Below are positions 1 to 11,821 of a stretch of DNA of 64,000 bases, one piece after another. The position numbers were made by a program, and so were the translations under genes. The notes beneath the pieces are model-generated. The model was not told the DNA's origin. It made no database searches and worked only from the letters and a program-made list of their open reading frames with translations. Position 1 is the stretch's first letter, and every line of letters begins with the position of its first letter. This stretch comes from Corynespora cassiicola (taxonomy: Eukaryota > Ascomycota > Dothideomycetes > Pleosporales > Corynesporascaceae), in assembly GCA_022059125.1 (NCBI GenBank), contig JAEUWY010000001.1, positions 930,001 to 994,000 of the forward strand, in the 5' to 3' direction.

Positions 1-2511
1 CTAAAAAAAAAGGGATAAGAAACATAGCTACCTTCACCTTATATTTTTTTTCTAAGAAATATGTTAGGTTTTTTATATAAAAAGATGTTTAATAGCGCTA
101 TAATTCTAAGAAAACATAGAATTAAAAACTATATAAAGAGGTTAAAAAAACTTATAGAGATATTACTAGCTTATTATGGCCTAAAATAACCTATAAAGGA
201 CTAAAGAACATCATAATAAGGCATAAAGGAAAATATTAGAGTAAGAGAACTTATATTACGAAGAATTATTTAAAGATTAGATAGAGAGCTACTAAAGACC
301 CTGGGTATCACCTATATACTCCAGAAGAAACTATAACGCCAAAAAAGAAGCCAAAAAAAACTAACCCAGACTTTTCCACGCTATAATACCCTATAAAAGC
401 CTGTATTAATCTATACTATTATATATCGATTAGATACAGGCCGCAGTAAGAGGCTTAATCTGTCTTTAGAGCTCTTTAATTCTTTTTATAAAAGTACTTT
501 TTTTATTCTTTAAAGCACGCGTACGTTTAGCCTTAAAATTAATAATTTAAGTTTTTAACTTTTTTTTTTTTTAGGCAGCTGTAGCAGCTAGATTAGAAGC
601 AGCTTTACTACTACGACTCTAGAAAAAAACGTTAGTATAAGCTATTATAGCGTATAATAAGCTATTTTACTTTCTTTTTAGGCGTATTATTATTTTTTTA
701 GTTAGCTTTAATTTAGGCGGATACAAAAGCTTTAAAAGTACGTTTTTTAGTTTCTACTTTAGCAGCGACGCTTTTAGAGTCTTACTTACGTCTACTAAAA
801 CGTATCTTAAACTATAAAGTATTATTAGCAGAAACTATACTATTATATAGTATTAAATAGATATTATAGAGGATAAACTCTCTATAAGGTGTTAGAATGG
901 CCTAAAATACCTTAAAATAAAGAATTTTAGAGGAATTACTGTAAAAAACGTTTAAAAAGCGCTTTACAAATACAGGTTAATTTAAACTACTAAATTTCTA
1001 TTTTTACAGTATTAAAGTAGATTTTTTTATAATAAGCTTTCTAAGTAACTACTCCGGCGTTATTAAAAACCGCAGTAATTTAAACTATATAGTAACTACA
1101 GCAGATCTCAAGCAGAAAGTTATAAATTATATTATATTCGTTATAAAGAGCTTTAGACATCTGAAAATAGGTTAAAAAGCTCTATAATAGCTAAGAATAG
1201 CCTAAAATAGCTATAAAAAGAACAGAAACTTACCGTATAACACTTCTGGTTGCTAATAAAGCACCTAAAACACTGCTTAAATAGTAATATTTTACTTTTC
1301 TCTATTTTAACTAACTATTTTTTATAAAAGTTTTTAGTAAATTTGTTAGAGACAGAACACAGGCAACTAACCTGCCTAAGAAATTAATACTTTTTTTTAC
1401 TAAAAAAAAAAATATAACAGGTATAAACGTAATAAATAAACTTGCTATTATTTAAAATATTATTTCTAACTTTAGTAGAGTTTATAATAGGCGATAATAG
1501 AGTAAAATAAGTCGCTAGAAGGCAGAAAAGTCTAAAATAGTCTGATTATTACGTATACAGTTCCTAAACTAGTTAGTTAGAACTATAATATAATAAAATA
1601 GAATATTATAGAATATTATAGGGCATTATAAACTGTAATACTTTATAATATTTTATAATAAAAAGTATAATAGAGTGCGGTACTCTATAATACTCTAAAA
1701 TAGAGAGTATAAGAAAATCTTAAAAAACTTACTGAATTAAAAGTAAAAAGTAGAAAAAAAAGAGACTGGGAGCCAGAAAGTGTTAGAAGAACTTTTTATA
1801 TATTTCTAGAGGGTATTTTTACTTTTTTTCTGTTAGAACTCCTTTACCGCAACTTTTCTTAACATTTTACTTTCTTACTTTTACTTCTTTTACTAAAGTA
1901 AAATAACTTTAATTTAATTCTAAAAAAGAAAGATTAGTTACACTTATACCTACTATAGTCTATAGTAGCCTACTAAAAAATAGAGTATTAAATTTTAACT
2001 TTTATAGTAGACAGAAAAGACTGCTGTAAACTATAGCGAATCTTAATAAGTTAGATTAATAAGTTTTAACTACTAGATTAAATAACTAGAGTTACTGTAC
2101 CTTATTATAGACAGTAATAAAACAGAATATCTAAACTAGATGTAATTCTTAAACTATAGAGTTGCTATATTCTGCTATAAACTGCTAGAAATCTAAAAAT
2201 ACAAACTGTACCTTTTAAATAGAGACTAGAGTATAAAATAAATATCTATAATTACTATTTCTTTTATCTACGGGCATAATAGTGTACAAAATCGTATACT
2301 ATTAAAAAAAGAGGTAATATAAGGCTGTGTCTTATTATAACCTATTATAGCCTATTATAAAGTGTTCTAGGTTAGCTTAGTTATAAGCGTAATAGTATAT
2401 ATTTCTAAGTTGCTGTAAGCTGTCTTGGCAGCAATTCGTCTCTTTTTTCTATACAATAATATATAATTAGGTTCTCTTTACCTGTCTATCCGTATTACTG
2501 TGACTCTTACA
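1..2511 (+). mobile_element. Gypsy element A, copy 2 (3' part, runs off left edge)
   Basis: This stretch is the inverted copy of 11,636-14,146: base 1 pairs with 14,146 and the pairing holds at every place compared, up to the LTR. It is the part of Gypsy A downstream of pol plus the 3' LTR, read on the + strand; pol lies outside the window. It is full of stops (TAG, TAA) and poor in CA/TG, as expected after RIP. Around 300-360 there is a remnant with coding look (lysine- and proline-rich) that I cannot assign. The element sits inside a Tc1/mariner transposase gene. Confidence 0.8.
2326..2511 (+). repeat. 3' LTR of Gypsy A copy 2
   Basis: The ~186-bp LTR begins TGTGTCTTATTATAACC and ends CTGTGACTCTTACA. 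It matches the LTRs at 11,636-11,821 (inverted) and 19,283-19,467. A purine run (AAAAAAAGAGG) just before it fits a polypurine tract. Similarity between LTR copies continues about 10 bases beyond each end, so the true limits may be slightly wider. Confidence 0.8.
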
Positions 2512-3909
2512 CCCTACTTTAGATTCGTGCCTGATAATATATCTAAAAGAAGTTTACAAAGATTTTTTAAAGAAGAAAAATATAGTACAAATATTACTAG
2601 TAAAAAACCTTTTTTAAATAAAAAAAAAGCAAAAATAAGACTAGAATATGCAAAAAAAAATTTAAAAAATATAGAAAATATAAATTTAAATAAAATTATA
2701 TTTTCTGATGAGTCAGTAATAGAAAGAGGTCTAGGTTCTAGACAGGAATATATTAGAAAAAAGAGAAATAAAGGTGTAGGAGCTGAATTAGCTTCTATAA
2801 AATCTAATTGTAAGTAAAAAAAAAAATTAAAAAAATTAAAATTAATTAAAAATTAATTATAATTTTTTAATTTAATTACTTTTTAAAAATAATTAATACT
2901 AATTAAATTATAGCTCGAGATATTGTTATATCAGTATAGGGAGCTATTTGGATAGGAGGAAGATCAGAATTAGTGTTTATTAAAACACCTAATTCTAAAA
3001 ATAACTTTAATAATACAGATTATATACAAAAAGTATTAAAACTTATTATTAAAAAACAAATAAAACCCGGTTAGTTTATATATCTTTTTTTTATTTATTA
3101 TTTAATTAAACTTATTTAATTAAATATTAAATTATAAAATTAATATAAATACTAATTACTTTATAGACTGGAAATTTTAACAAGATAATTTAAAAATTCA
3201 TACAGCTAAACCAGTTTTAAAATAGTTTAAAAAAATAAAATTAAATTATTTAAATATTTAGCTTATAGCCCAGACTTAGCACCTATAGAAAACATCTAGA
3301 CTATATTAAAAAATAATTTAAAAAAATTAAATCCTAATTTATTAGGCAAAAAAAATAATAAAAAAGATAATACTTTATTTATAAACGCTATAAATAAAGA
3401 ATAGAATTTAATTCTATAAAAAATAATAGATAATTGTATATTATTTTTACCTAGGCGTTAGGAGGCAGTTATTAAAGCTAACGGATATAATACAAAATAT
3501 TAATAATTTAATTAATTAATAATTTATTTATATAGTTTAATTTTTTTAAATACTTTTTTCTACTACTATTATTATTATTTTTTTTTAAATGAAAAAGCTA
3601 TATTAAGAATTTTTGTATAAAATTATATAGTATATAAGTTTATAATAATTCAATAAAAAATAAAAATTACACGCTAAGTAAAGAATAAATCAGCTTTTAA
3701 TTTTACTCTTTTTTTAGTCTACTTTTTTTCTAACTTTTAAGTCTATTATTATTATATAAGCAATTTATTTTTTTAATTATAATAAAAAACTAGATAAATC
3801 TCTATATAACTTATTTTTTTTTTAAAAAAATAGCTAGTTTAGTTAAAAAGTTATAGAAGTTTAAAAGGTGCTATTTTTTCGATTACTCTTTTTTAATGTC
3901 ACCCCTCTG
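2512..3909 (+). pseudogene. Tc1/mariner transposase, 3' part, copy 2 (with terminal inverted repeat)
   Basis: The 3' half of a DD34E Tc1-type transposase. An open stretch at 2,512-2,809 carries the first catalytic motif (IIFSDES). It is followed by an intron (GTAAGT...TAG, 2,810-2,913), a second exon (IWIGGRSELVF), and a second intron (2,913-3,166 region; donor at 3,070, acceptor at 3,166). After about 3,075 the copy no longer matches the better-preserved copy at 10,238-11,072: it carries stops and amino-acid changes not explained by C-to-T mutation alone. The element ends at 3,909 (AATGTCACCCCTCTG) followed by TA. It is broken: the 5' part is separated by Gypsy A and lies outside the window. 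Confidence 0.85.
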
Positions 3910-3911
3910 TA

Positions 3912-4680
3912 TTTAAAAAAGTAGTGCTTATCTATAAAAATGATAAAAATAAAAATTACTTAGCTACACGCGTTAATTTTCTAAATTATTATAATTTATT
4001 TATAATTACTTAGCTAAGTATTTTTAAGTTAATTCTGTTTTTTTAAAGCTGTAACTACTAATTAAACTAAAATTACTTTTATTATAAAGTTTATTTTGTT
4101 AAAGTTGTACGTGTTTTTATTAATAATACTATACTTTTTTTTTATATAATATAGTAATTTAAACTAAAAGCTAATAATTTTAAAATTTTTATATAAAACG
4201 CGCTAGTAATTCTACTAGTAAATTAATTAAACTTAGAAATTTAGCTAACACTTAATAAAGTTATTAAATTAGTTAATATTAATATAGTCCGCCTCTCGCG
4301 TAGTAAATAATTAATTAGGTATATTATATATAGTACTTAGTATAATTGTAAGTTTTCGCAAATCTAGCTTAAAAATATAAATAATAATTACTTTTTTTAA
4401 TTTTGGTTAGCTGTTTTAAGTTAAACTAGTAATTATATTATATAAGTTATTTAGCGTATTAATAATAGACTATAGTTTTTAAAATTTTATAAACTTTAGT
4501 AGCACGTTATACGCTTTAAATTAAATAATTATTAATAGCTAAAAAAAGTAAAAACTATAAAGGTTTTTTTGTAAGTTAATTAGAATTTTTTTAGTAGTAG
4601 TATTATAAGTATAAGTAGTATATACTAGAGTAGTTAGAAAGTACGCTGCTTATTTATGTGCGCTGCTTATTTATAGTTTA
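3912..4680 (-). mobile_element. pogo/Fot1-like element 3, partial
   Basis: Collinear with 20,810-21,556 of the complete pogo element 1, but more heavily mutated. Matching landmarks include the CGCGTTAATT segment near 3,970 and the decayed terminal repeat (CTGCTTATTTATGTGCGCTGC) near 4,647-4,680. The transposase sense is minus. The Tc1 element ending at 3,909 is inserted in it at TA (3,910-3,911), so the rest should lie left of the window. Its own right end abuts Gypsy B1 gag. The last bases are mutated, so the end is good to a few bases only. Confidence 0.75.
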
Positions 4681-7487
4681 TATTACTATTAATACTAAAG
4701 CTACTACTAGTATAATTATATAATCTAATACAGCAGATAACAATTCTATTAAAATAGTAATATCTAATTTTTATTATAAAAATAAAATAAATTTAAAAAC
4801 TAGCTTTTATAACTTAACTTATTTTTTAACTTCTAAAATAAAAATATTAAAAAAAAACGCGTTATATTTACAGCTACGTATATAAAAAGTAAAATACTTT
4901 AATAAATTAAACTAGTTTTTATTAAGTATAAAAACGGTAAAACTAAGAACAACGTTAATAAATAAATAAATAAACATAATAAATTAAAAAAAAAATTAAA
5001 TAAGTTTTTAGAATTTTTAATAAAAATAAAATTACTAAATAAACTATTTAATATTTTAAGTAATAAGTTTTAGCTGCTGACTACGCTAATAAATTTTAGT
5101 GTCTATTAATTTTTACTAAATAAAATAATAAAGTATTTATAATAATATACTGTTAAAAATTTAAATTTAATATTAAAAAAAAATTTATATATTTTAAAGC
5201 TCAGTTTAATACGCTTAAATAACTAATATATAAATTTATTAATATTAATTAAAAACTGTATAAATTACGTATAGAATTACGCTAAAACTAAAACTTATAA
5301 TACAAATAACGTACTAAACTAAGCTATAGTAAAAAATACTATAATACTAATACTAGTAAATAAGTTAAATATAAAATATTTTACTCGCAATATCTATAGT
5401 AATAAACTAATAGTTTTTAGTAATTTTAGAAATTAAAATAAAAAAAACAAAAAAACAATAAACTTAAAAGTAAAAATATAACTTATTTTATATATAAAAA
5501 GACAGGCTATATCGCAAAAAACTGTTAATTAAAAAATAAAATTGTTTAATAGCTTAATATATTATAAATTATTTTAAATAATAGATTTAACACAGATAAT
5601 AAATAAAAAGTTATTATAAATAGATTTTATAAAACAGAATTTATCTGTAATAGTAAACTACTATAATTTATAAAAATAGAATTTTTTTTTAACTGCGTTT
5701 AGTATTAAAATAAAAATATTTAAATAAAATTTAGAAGTATTTTAAAAAAATTAAGTTTAAAAAATTTAGCTATAAAAAAAAAAGCCTTTTACAACGTATA
5801 TAATTATAAAAAATATCTAAATAACTATAGTTATAAATATAAATTAAAAAAATTTACTAAATTTTAGATTAATAAAAATCTAAAATAGAAATAAAAATTA
5901 GCTAGAATTTAAAAAAAAAAATTTAAAAATTTAATAAAAGCGTCTGTATAGTAGAAAAAATTATTTATAATATATAAATAGTTAAAAAAAATTAAAATTT
6001 AAAAAAACGCTAATAATAACGCAGCTTTAAAATATAAAAATAAATTAATTAACTAAATTTAGAAATTAAGCTAAAAGTTTTACTAAACTTTAATAATAAA
6101 GTAAATATAGTTTTGAGTTTTTTATAAAGCTAAAATATATAAAAACTGTTATACTACTTAAATTTAAAAAATTTAAAATATATAAGCTATTTATAAACGT
6201 TTTATAGAAAAAATTAATACTAAATCTACTACTTAGATAAAGTAGTAGTAGAATAGTTTTTAAAAAAACTACGTAAATATATATAATAGTAGTTTAACTA
6301 TAAAATATATTTATATAATACTTACTTATAAAATAAATAATAAGTATAATATTTCTCTAAAATAAATAAAAATAAAAAACTTATAATAAACATACTAGTT
6401 AATAAAAAAAATATATAAAATTTTTAGTAATTTATTTATATAATAATTATAAACGTTACTAAAATAAAAAACGTATATATAAATTTAGTAATAAATTTTT
6501 TTAGAACAGTACTTAGCGCTTAAAATTAATTTAAAATATTATATACTACTAATTTAGAAAATCTAATTAAGCTATTTATTAAGTTTAATAAATACTAAAT
6601 AAAAATATTATAAATATAAAAGTCTAGCGTAACTATTTTTTACAGTAAATTATAAAGCGTAGTAAAAAATATATATATACTTATAAATAACTTTATTTTT
6701 TTATATAGTAACTAAAAAAAAAAATACTGAAAAAAGTATTAATAAATTAAAAAGCTATAACTATTATAGATATTTAAAAATACTAAAAAAAAAAATTTTT
6801 AATATTATAAATACGGCTATTTATAACGTTATTTTAAAACTTCTATAGTTTAAAAAGTATAACTTATATATTAACTAAGTAAAAAAAAAGCTTTTATTTA
6901 TAAAATATAATTACGCTATTATATTAGAACTTACGTATTAACAGTATTTAATAATAAATAAAATTACGCTAAATAATATAATAGTAAAAAATTAACTAAA
7001 ACGCTTTTAAAAAAAATAATTTAATTTTACTAAATCTAATAAAAAGCTACTAAATAAAAAAATAAAAGTTTTAAAAATAACTTACGTAACTTTTAAAATT
7101 TTTAAAAAATGTAATAAATAAAAACTATTTTTTTAAAAAAAAAATATTATTTAAATATTAGCTCTAGAACTGCAAAATAGCTTTTTAGAAAAAAAAATTT
7201 AACTTTTAAGTCTATTTATAATTTATTAAAAAAAACTTATAGTATTATAAATATATTTTAATTAAAATTTTAAAAAAAAAATTATATACGATTTAACGTT
7301 AGAAACAGAATATTTAATTATTTTTATTTTTTAAAAAAATAGATTTTTATAGTTAAATATAAATTTTAAAAAACTTAATAATATTATAATTAAAAATAAA
7401 TATTTACTACTAAATATTTAAAAAGTTAAAAATAAACTATTTAAAATATAAATATTTATACTTTTAAATCTCTAAAATGTGTAAAAC
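4681..7487 (+). pseudogene. Gypsy element B1: gag and first part of pol
   Basis: A decayed Ty3/Gypsy gag-pol on the + strand. A mutated CCHC zinc knuckle is readable at about 5,480-5,530 (FIYKKTGYIAKNC, Cys/His changed to Tyr by G-to-A or C-to-T). The start of reverse transcriptase is readable at 7,310-7,480 (KLNNIIIKNKYLLLNI, then IFILLNL). The same order occurs inverted in element B2 (27,589 down to 22,800). Pol is interrupted at 7,487 by B2 and resumes at 28,016. Stops in every frame show it is dead. Confidence 0.85.
7483..7487. repeat. Target-site duplication AAAAC (left) of Gypsy B2
   Basis: AAAAC occurs immediately before the LTR start TGTTAAAG at 7,488 and again immediately after the LTR end TTATAACA at 28,010 (28,011-28,015). 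Removing 7,488-28,015 rejoins the B1 reverse-transcriptase reading. A 5-bp duplication is normal for Gypsy integrases. Confidence 0.9.
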
Positions 7488-7931
7488 TGTTAAAGCTGTG
7501 CTATAAGCTATAAGCGAGACTAGAAAGCAAGTAGCTGCTTAAGTTAATTTTTAGAAATAAATACTAGTAAAATTACGTAAGTAAAATAATATATAATATA
7601 CTATACAGATCTCTGTGTTAGCGATAAAGTATAATAAATTAATAGTTAATTCTAGATAATAGGTTTGCTAACAAAGTAAACACAATTATTAAATATAATT
7701 ATATAAATTATATATATATGTAGTAGCCGCGCTTATTTATACTTATTATAAATATTTACTATTAGTGCTTGTAAGCGCTTACTCTGCTAAAATATAAGCT
7801 TTAAATAATATTTTTTTTTTAGTTACGTAATATAGTATAGCAGTTTTTTTTTAAACGCGTAATTATATATATAATTAGAGCTGCGCTTTTAATATTATCT
7901 ATTTAAATTTTTCTAAAACTAGATTATAATA
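7488..7931 (-). repeat. 3' LTR of Gypsy B2
   Basis: A 444-bp LTR with TG...CA-type ends, one mutated (TGTTAAAG ... ATTATAATA on the + strand). It matches the LTRs at 27,590-28,010 (same orientation) and 31,033-31,476 (opposite orientation, same length of 444 bp). Confidence 0.9.
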
Positions 7932-10235
7932 CTATTTCTTTTTTTTAAAAAATTTATTTTTAAATTATATAACTAATTAGTAGTTTTGCTTATAAACGCT
8001 GTTACCCCGCATTCTATAAATATAACTAGTATATTATATTTTCTAACTTTTAAGTATATTATATTTATTTTACGTCTAAAATTTGTCGCGCAAATATTGA
8101 TTCTTCTTTTTTTTATAATAAATATTTTACTTTTAGTTAAAATTACTTTATTATATCTAATTTTTATTTAAAATATATTAAATATACTAAACTTAGTTAC
8201 TTCTGCGTAAGCTTATTATAAAAATCGCTTAACTATACTCGTAATAAGTATTAAAAAAAAAATTATTAGCGTAAATATTATTTTAATTAATATACAATAA
8301 AAAAAATATTAAAACAGGCTGAAAAGCGTGCGAAAAAAAAAACGCTTTATTTAGTATTAAAAATAAAAAAAAACAGTAAGTTAAATATTATTTAATTTAT
8401 AGATTATTCTGCTGCTAATACTTTAGTTAAATTTTTACTTATAATATAGTTTATAATAAACTTTATTAATTCTGTTATTACTTCTGCTAGTAATGAGCTT
8501 TTAGTATTAAATTTCTAATTACTTTTAGAAGATAAACTTCTTTTTTATAAGTAAGTTTTCTTGTTTTAATTTTATATAGTAATAGATAATATATTTTTTT
8601 AAATATTTTTTTAGCAGTTACTAATAATTTTATAAAAAATTTCTTAGTTTCTAAATATTTTCTAAATTGAAGTATTTTTTTATTTAACTAGAAATTTTTA
8701 AATAAACTATTTATTTTAGAATTTTTTTTATTTAATTTCGCGGTAGTCTAGCAGTACTTTAACTTTAAATTTAATTTTTTTTTCTGTTTTATAATAAAAA
8801 TATTTTTAAACTAGTATTTTAGCGTTAGCAGATTTTAGTAGTAATATATAAAATACTAGATATATTTTAGTATTAGTAGAAAGTTAAAGTTTATAGTTAA
8901 CTGGTCTCTTTTATTCTAAAATAAAAAATAGTCTAACTTTAATATAATTTAATTTTTTATTTAGTTATATTATTTAAAAAATTTTCGTAAAAAAATATAC
9001 TTTATCTCTTTTTTTTTAGCTAAAGTACTATTTTTTATTTTTAGTTAATATAAAAAATAGTTTTACGTTATACTGTCTTAATATTCTTCTATAATTATTT
9101 ATAAAGTTTTTATAATTTATTTAATTTATTTATTACTTTACTTATAACTTGCTTAATTTTTTTTTTTTTAGTTTTTAGTAATAAAAAATTTAAGTGTGTC
9201 CCGTGTAATACGTAATAAAAAAATTATTTTATTATTACTAATTTTCTATTATTAAATGCGAGTTATATTATAAATAGTAGTAATATTTAATTATTTTGTT
9301 TTTAGTTGCTATATATCCGTAAGTATATCTTTAGAGTCTAATTTATTTTTTTTATTTAACTATTTATTTATAAATAGTATACTATTAATAATTTTTTTTA
9401 ATTTTAATAGCTAATATTAGTATTATTTAGTAGTTTAATATAAAAAGTTTATCTCTGTCACTAATAATTAATTAAAATAATATATAATATCTAACTATAT
9501 AATTTAAAATAATTTATACTAGTTTTAGTACAGTATAGTTATTTTTAAATAAAATTATCTCTATATATTTTATAAATCTATTTATAACTACTAAAATAGT
9601 ATTATAAAGTATTTTAAAAACTAAACTCTAAAATATTAGTAGTTTAGTAATAAAGTCTATAGCAATATTTATTTAAAGTTTATTTAGTATTTTTATAGTT
9701 TATAGCTCTCTATACTAAGCGTATATACTATACTTATTTTTTTAATATATTATATATTTTTTAATAAACTTTGCTACTTAGTTTTTTAATTTAGAAATAT
9801 TATATATCTGTTATATTAGTTTAATTATTTATTTAATATTTAAATATCTGCATAACAAATCTTTATAATACTACTAAATAATAATTTAATAAAGTTTTTT
9901 TAGTACTTATTAATATACTATTATAATAAAATTAATACTGTATATTAGTTTTAAAGTGCTGTTTAGCGCTTACTTAAAAATAGTAATTTTATTTATTAAT
10001 TTAGTTTTTATAATATTTATTTTTCGGCTTAAAGCGTCTACTTTTCTGTTTTTTTTACCTAGTATACAAATAATTTTAAATTTATATTATTTTAGTTTTT
10101 TACTTTATCTAGTATATCGTTAGTCTAATAGTTTAGTTATTATAAATATTATTAAGTTTTTATAATATAAATATACTGTAAGTTCTAAACAACTTTCTAT
10201 ATAAATTTTTTAGTATTTAAAAAAATTTATAATAG
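7932..10235 (-). pseudogene. Gypsy B2 pol, distal part (RNase H end and integrase)
   Basis: Inverted match to 28,728-31,032 of B1. For example the + strand segment at 8,885-8,960 is the complement of 30,010-30,075 (integrase C-terminal region, PVNYKL), and 9,470 upward matches the IISDRDK region at 29,496. The proximal part of pol continues at 22,084 on the far side of the Tc1 insertion. The 61-codon open stretch at 7,986-8,171 on the other strand is chance. Confidence 0.85.
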
Positions 10236-10237
10236 TA
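10236..10237. repeat. TA target duplication, left side of Tc1 copy 1
   Basis: TA precedes CAGAGGGGTGACATT here and follows AATGTCACCCCTCTG at 22,082-22,083. The paralogous uninterrupted site is TA at 28,726-28,727 in element B1. Confidence 0.9.
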
Positions 10238-10440
10238 CAGAGGGGTGACATTAAAAAAAAGTGTATAAAAAAATCGTACTTTTTAAACTTGTATAGCTTT
10301 TTGTTTAAAATAGCTATTTAAAAAAAAAAAATTAAAGTTAGAGGGATTTACAAATACAATAAGAAAATATTTTTAAAAAAAAGCTTATATAATCTTTTTA
10401 ATGTTTTAAAAAACTCTAAAGAGAGAGTTAAAAAAAATCT
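10238..10440 (+). repeat. Left long terminal inverted repeat of Tc1 copy 1
   Basis: Reads CAGAGGGGTGACATTAAAAA then an AT-rich stretch containing CTTGTATAGCTTTTTG and TTAGAGGGATTTACAAATAC. The reverse complement of the same landmarks occurs at 21,880-22,081. The inner limit is approximate. Confidence 0.85.
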
Positions 10441-11635
10441 AAATTTTAATGCGTTTTAATTTTTTTTCTAGCGTGTAATTTTTAGTTTTTTTTTTTTTAA
10501 AAAAAAAAGCTATTAATAGCATGTAATTATATAAAAAAAATTTATATAAGTTTATTATCTAAAAAAAACAAAAATTAATAAAATTAAAAAAATTGTTTTT
10601 TTAAAATAAATTTATAGAAAATAAATTATTAATATTTAGTATAATATCCTTTAGCGTCTATAACTGCTTTATAACGCCTAGGTAAAGATAATATACAATT
10701 ATCTATTATTTCCTGTGGAATTAAATTCCACTCTTTAATTATAGCGCTTTGAAATAAATTAATACTTTTAATATTATTTCCTTTTCCTAATAAATTAGTT
10801 CTTTGTTTATTTAAAGCATTTTTTAATATAGCCTAGATGTTTTCAATAGGAGCTAAGTCTGGGCTATAAGGAGGATGTTTAAAAAGATTAATTCGATTTC
10901 TTTTAAACCAGTTTAAAACTGATTTAGCTGTATGAATTTTTGAATTATCTTGTTGAAATTTCCAGTCTATAAACTAATTAGTATTTTTATTCATTTTATA
11001 ATTTAATATTTAATTAAATATATTTAATTAAATATTGAATTTAATTTAAAAAGTAAAAAAAAGGTGTAGAAACTAACCGGGTTTTATTTGTTTTTTAATA
11101 ATAGGTTTTAATACTTTTTGTATATAATCTGTATTATTAAAGTTATTTTTAGAATTAGGTGTTTTAATAAACACTAATTCTGATCTTCCTCCTATCCAAA
11201 TAGCTCCCTATACTGATATAACAATATCTCGAGCTATAATTTAATTAGTATTAATTATTTTTAAAAAGTAATTAAATTAAAAAATTATAATTAATTTTTA
11301 ATTAATTTTAATTTTTTTAATTTTTTTTTTTACTTACAATTAGATTTTATAGAAGCTAATTCAGCTCCTACACCTTTATTTCTCTTTTTTCTAATATATT
11401 CCTGTCTAGAACCTAGACCTCTTTCTATTACTGACTCATCAGAAAATATAATTTTATTTAAATTTATATTTTCTATATTTTTTAAATTTTTTTTTGCATA
11501 TTCTAGTCTTATTTTTGCTTTTTTTTTATTTAAAAAAGGTTTTTTACTAGTAATATTTGTACTATATTTTTCTTCTTTAAAAAATCTTTGTAAACTTCTT
11601 TTAGATATATTATCAGGCACGAATCTAAAGTAGGG

Positions 11636-11821
11636 TGTAAGAGTCACAGTAATACGGATAGACAGGTAAAGAGAACCTAATTATATATTATTGTATAGAA
11701 AAAAGAGACGAATTGCTGCCAAGACAGCTTACAGCAACTTAGAAATATATACTATTACGCTTATAACTAAGCTAACCTAGAACACTTTATAATAGGCTAT
11801 AATAGGTTATAATAAGACACA
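11636..11821 (-). repeat. 3' LTR of Gypsy A copy 1
   Basis: 186-bp repeat, TGTAAGAGTCACAG...AAGACACA on the + strand. It matches 19,283-19,467 directly and 2,326-2,511 inverted. Confidence 0.88.

Noticed and set aside
7986..8171. 61-codon hydrophobic open stretch, possible small membrane protein
   Set aside because: It lies antisense in Gypsy B2 pol; AT-rich DNA readily gives Ile/Leu-rich open stretches, and B1 has no matching frame.
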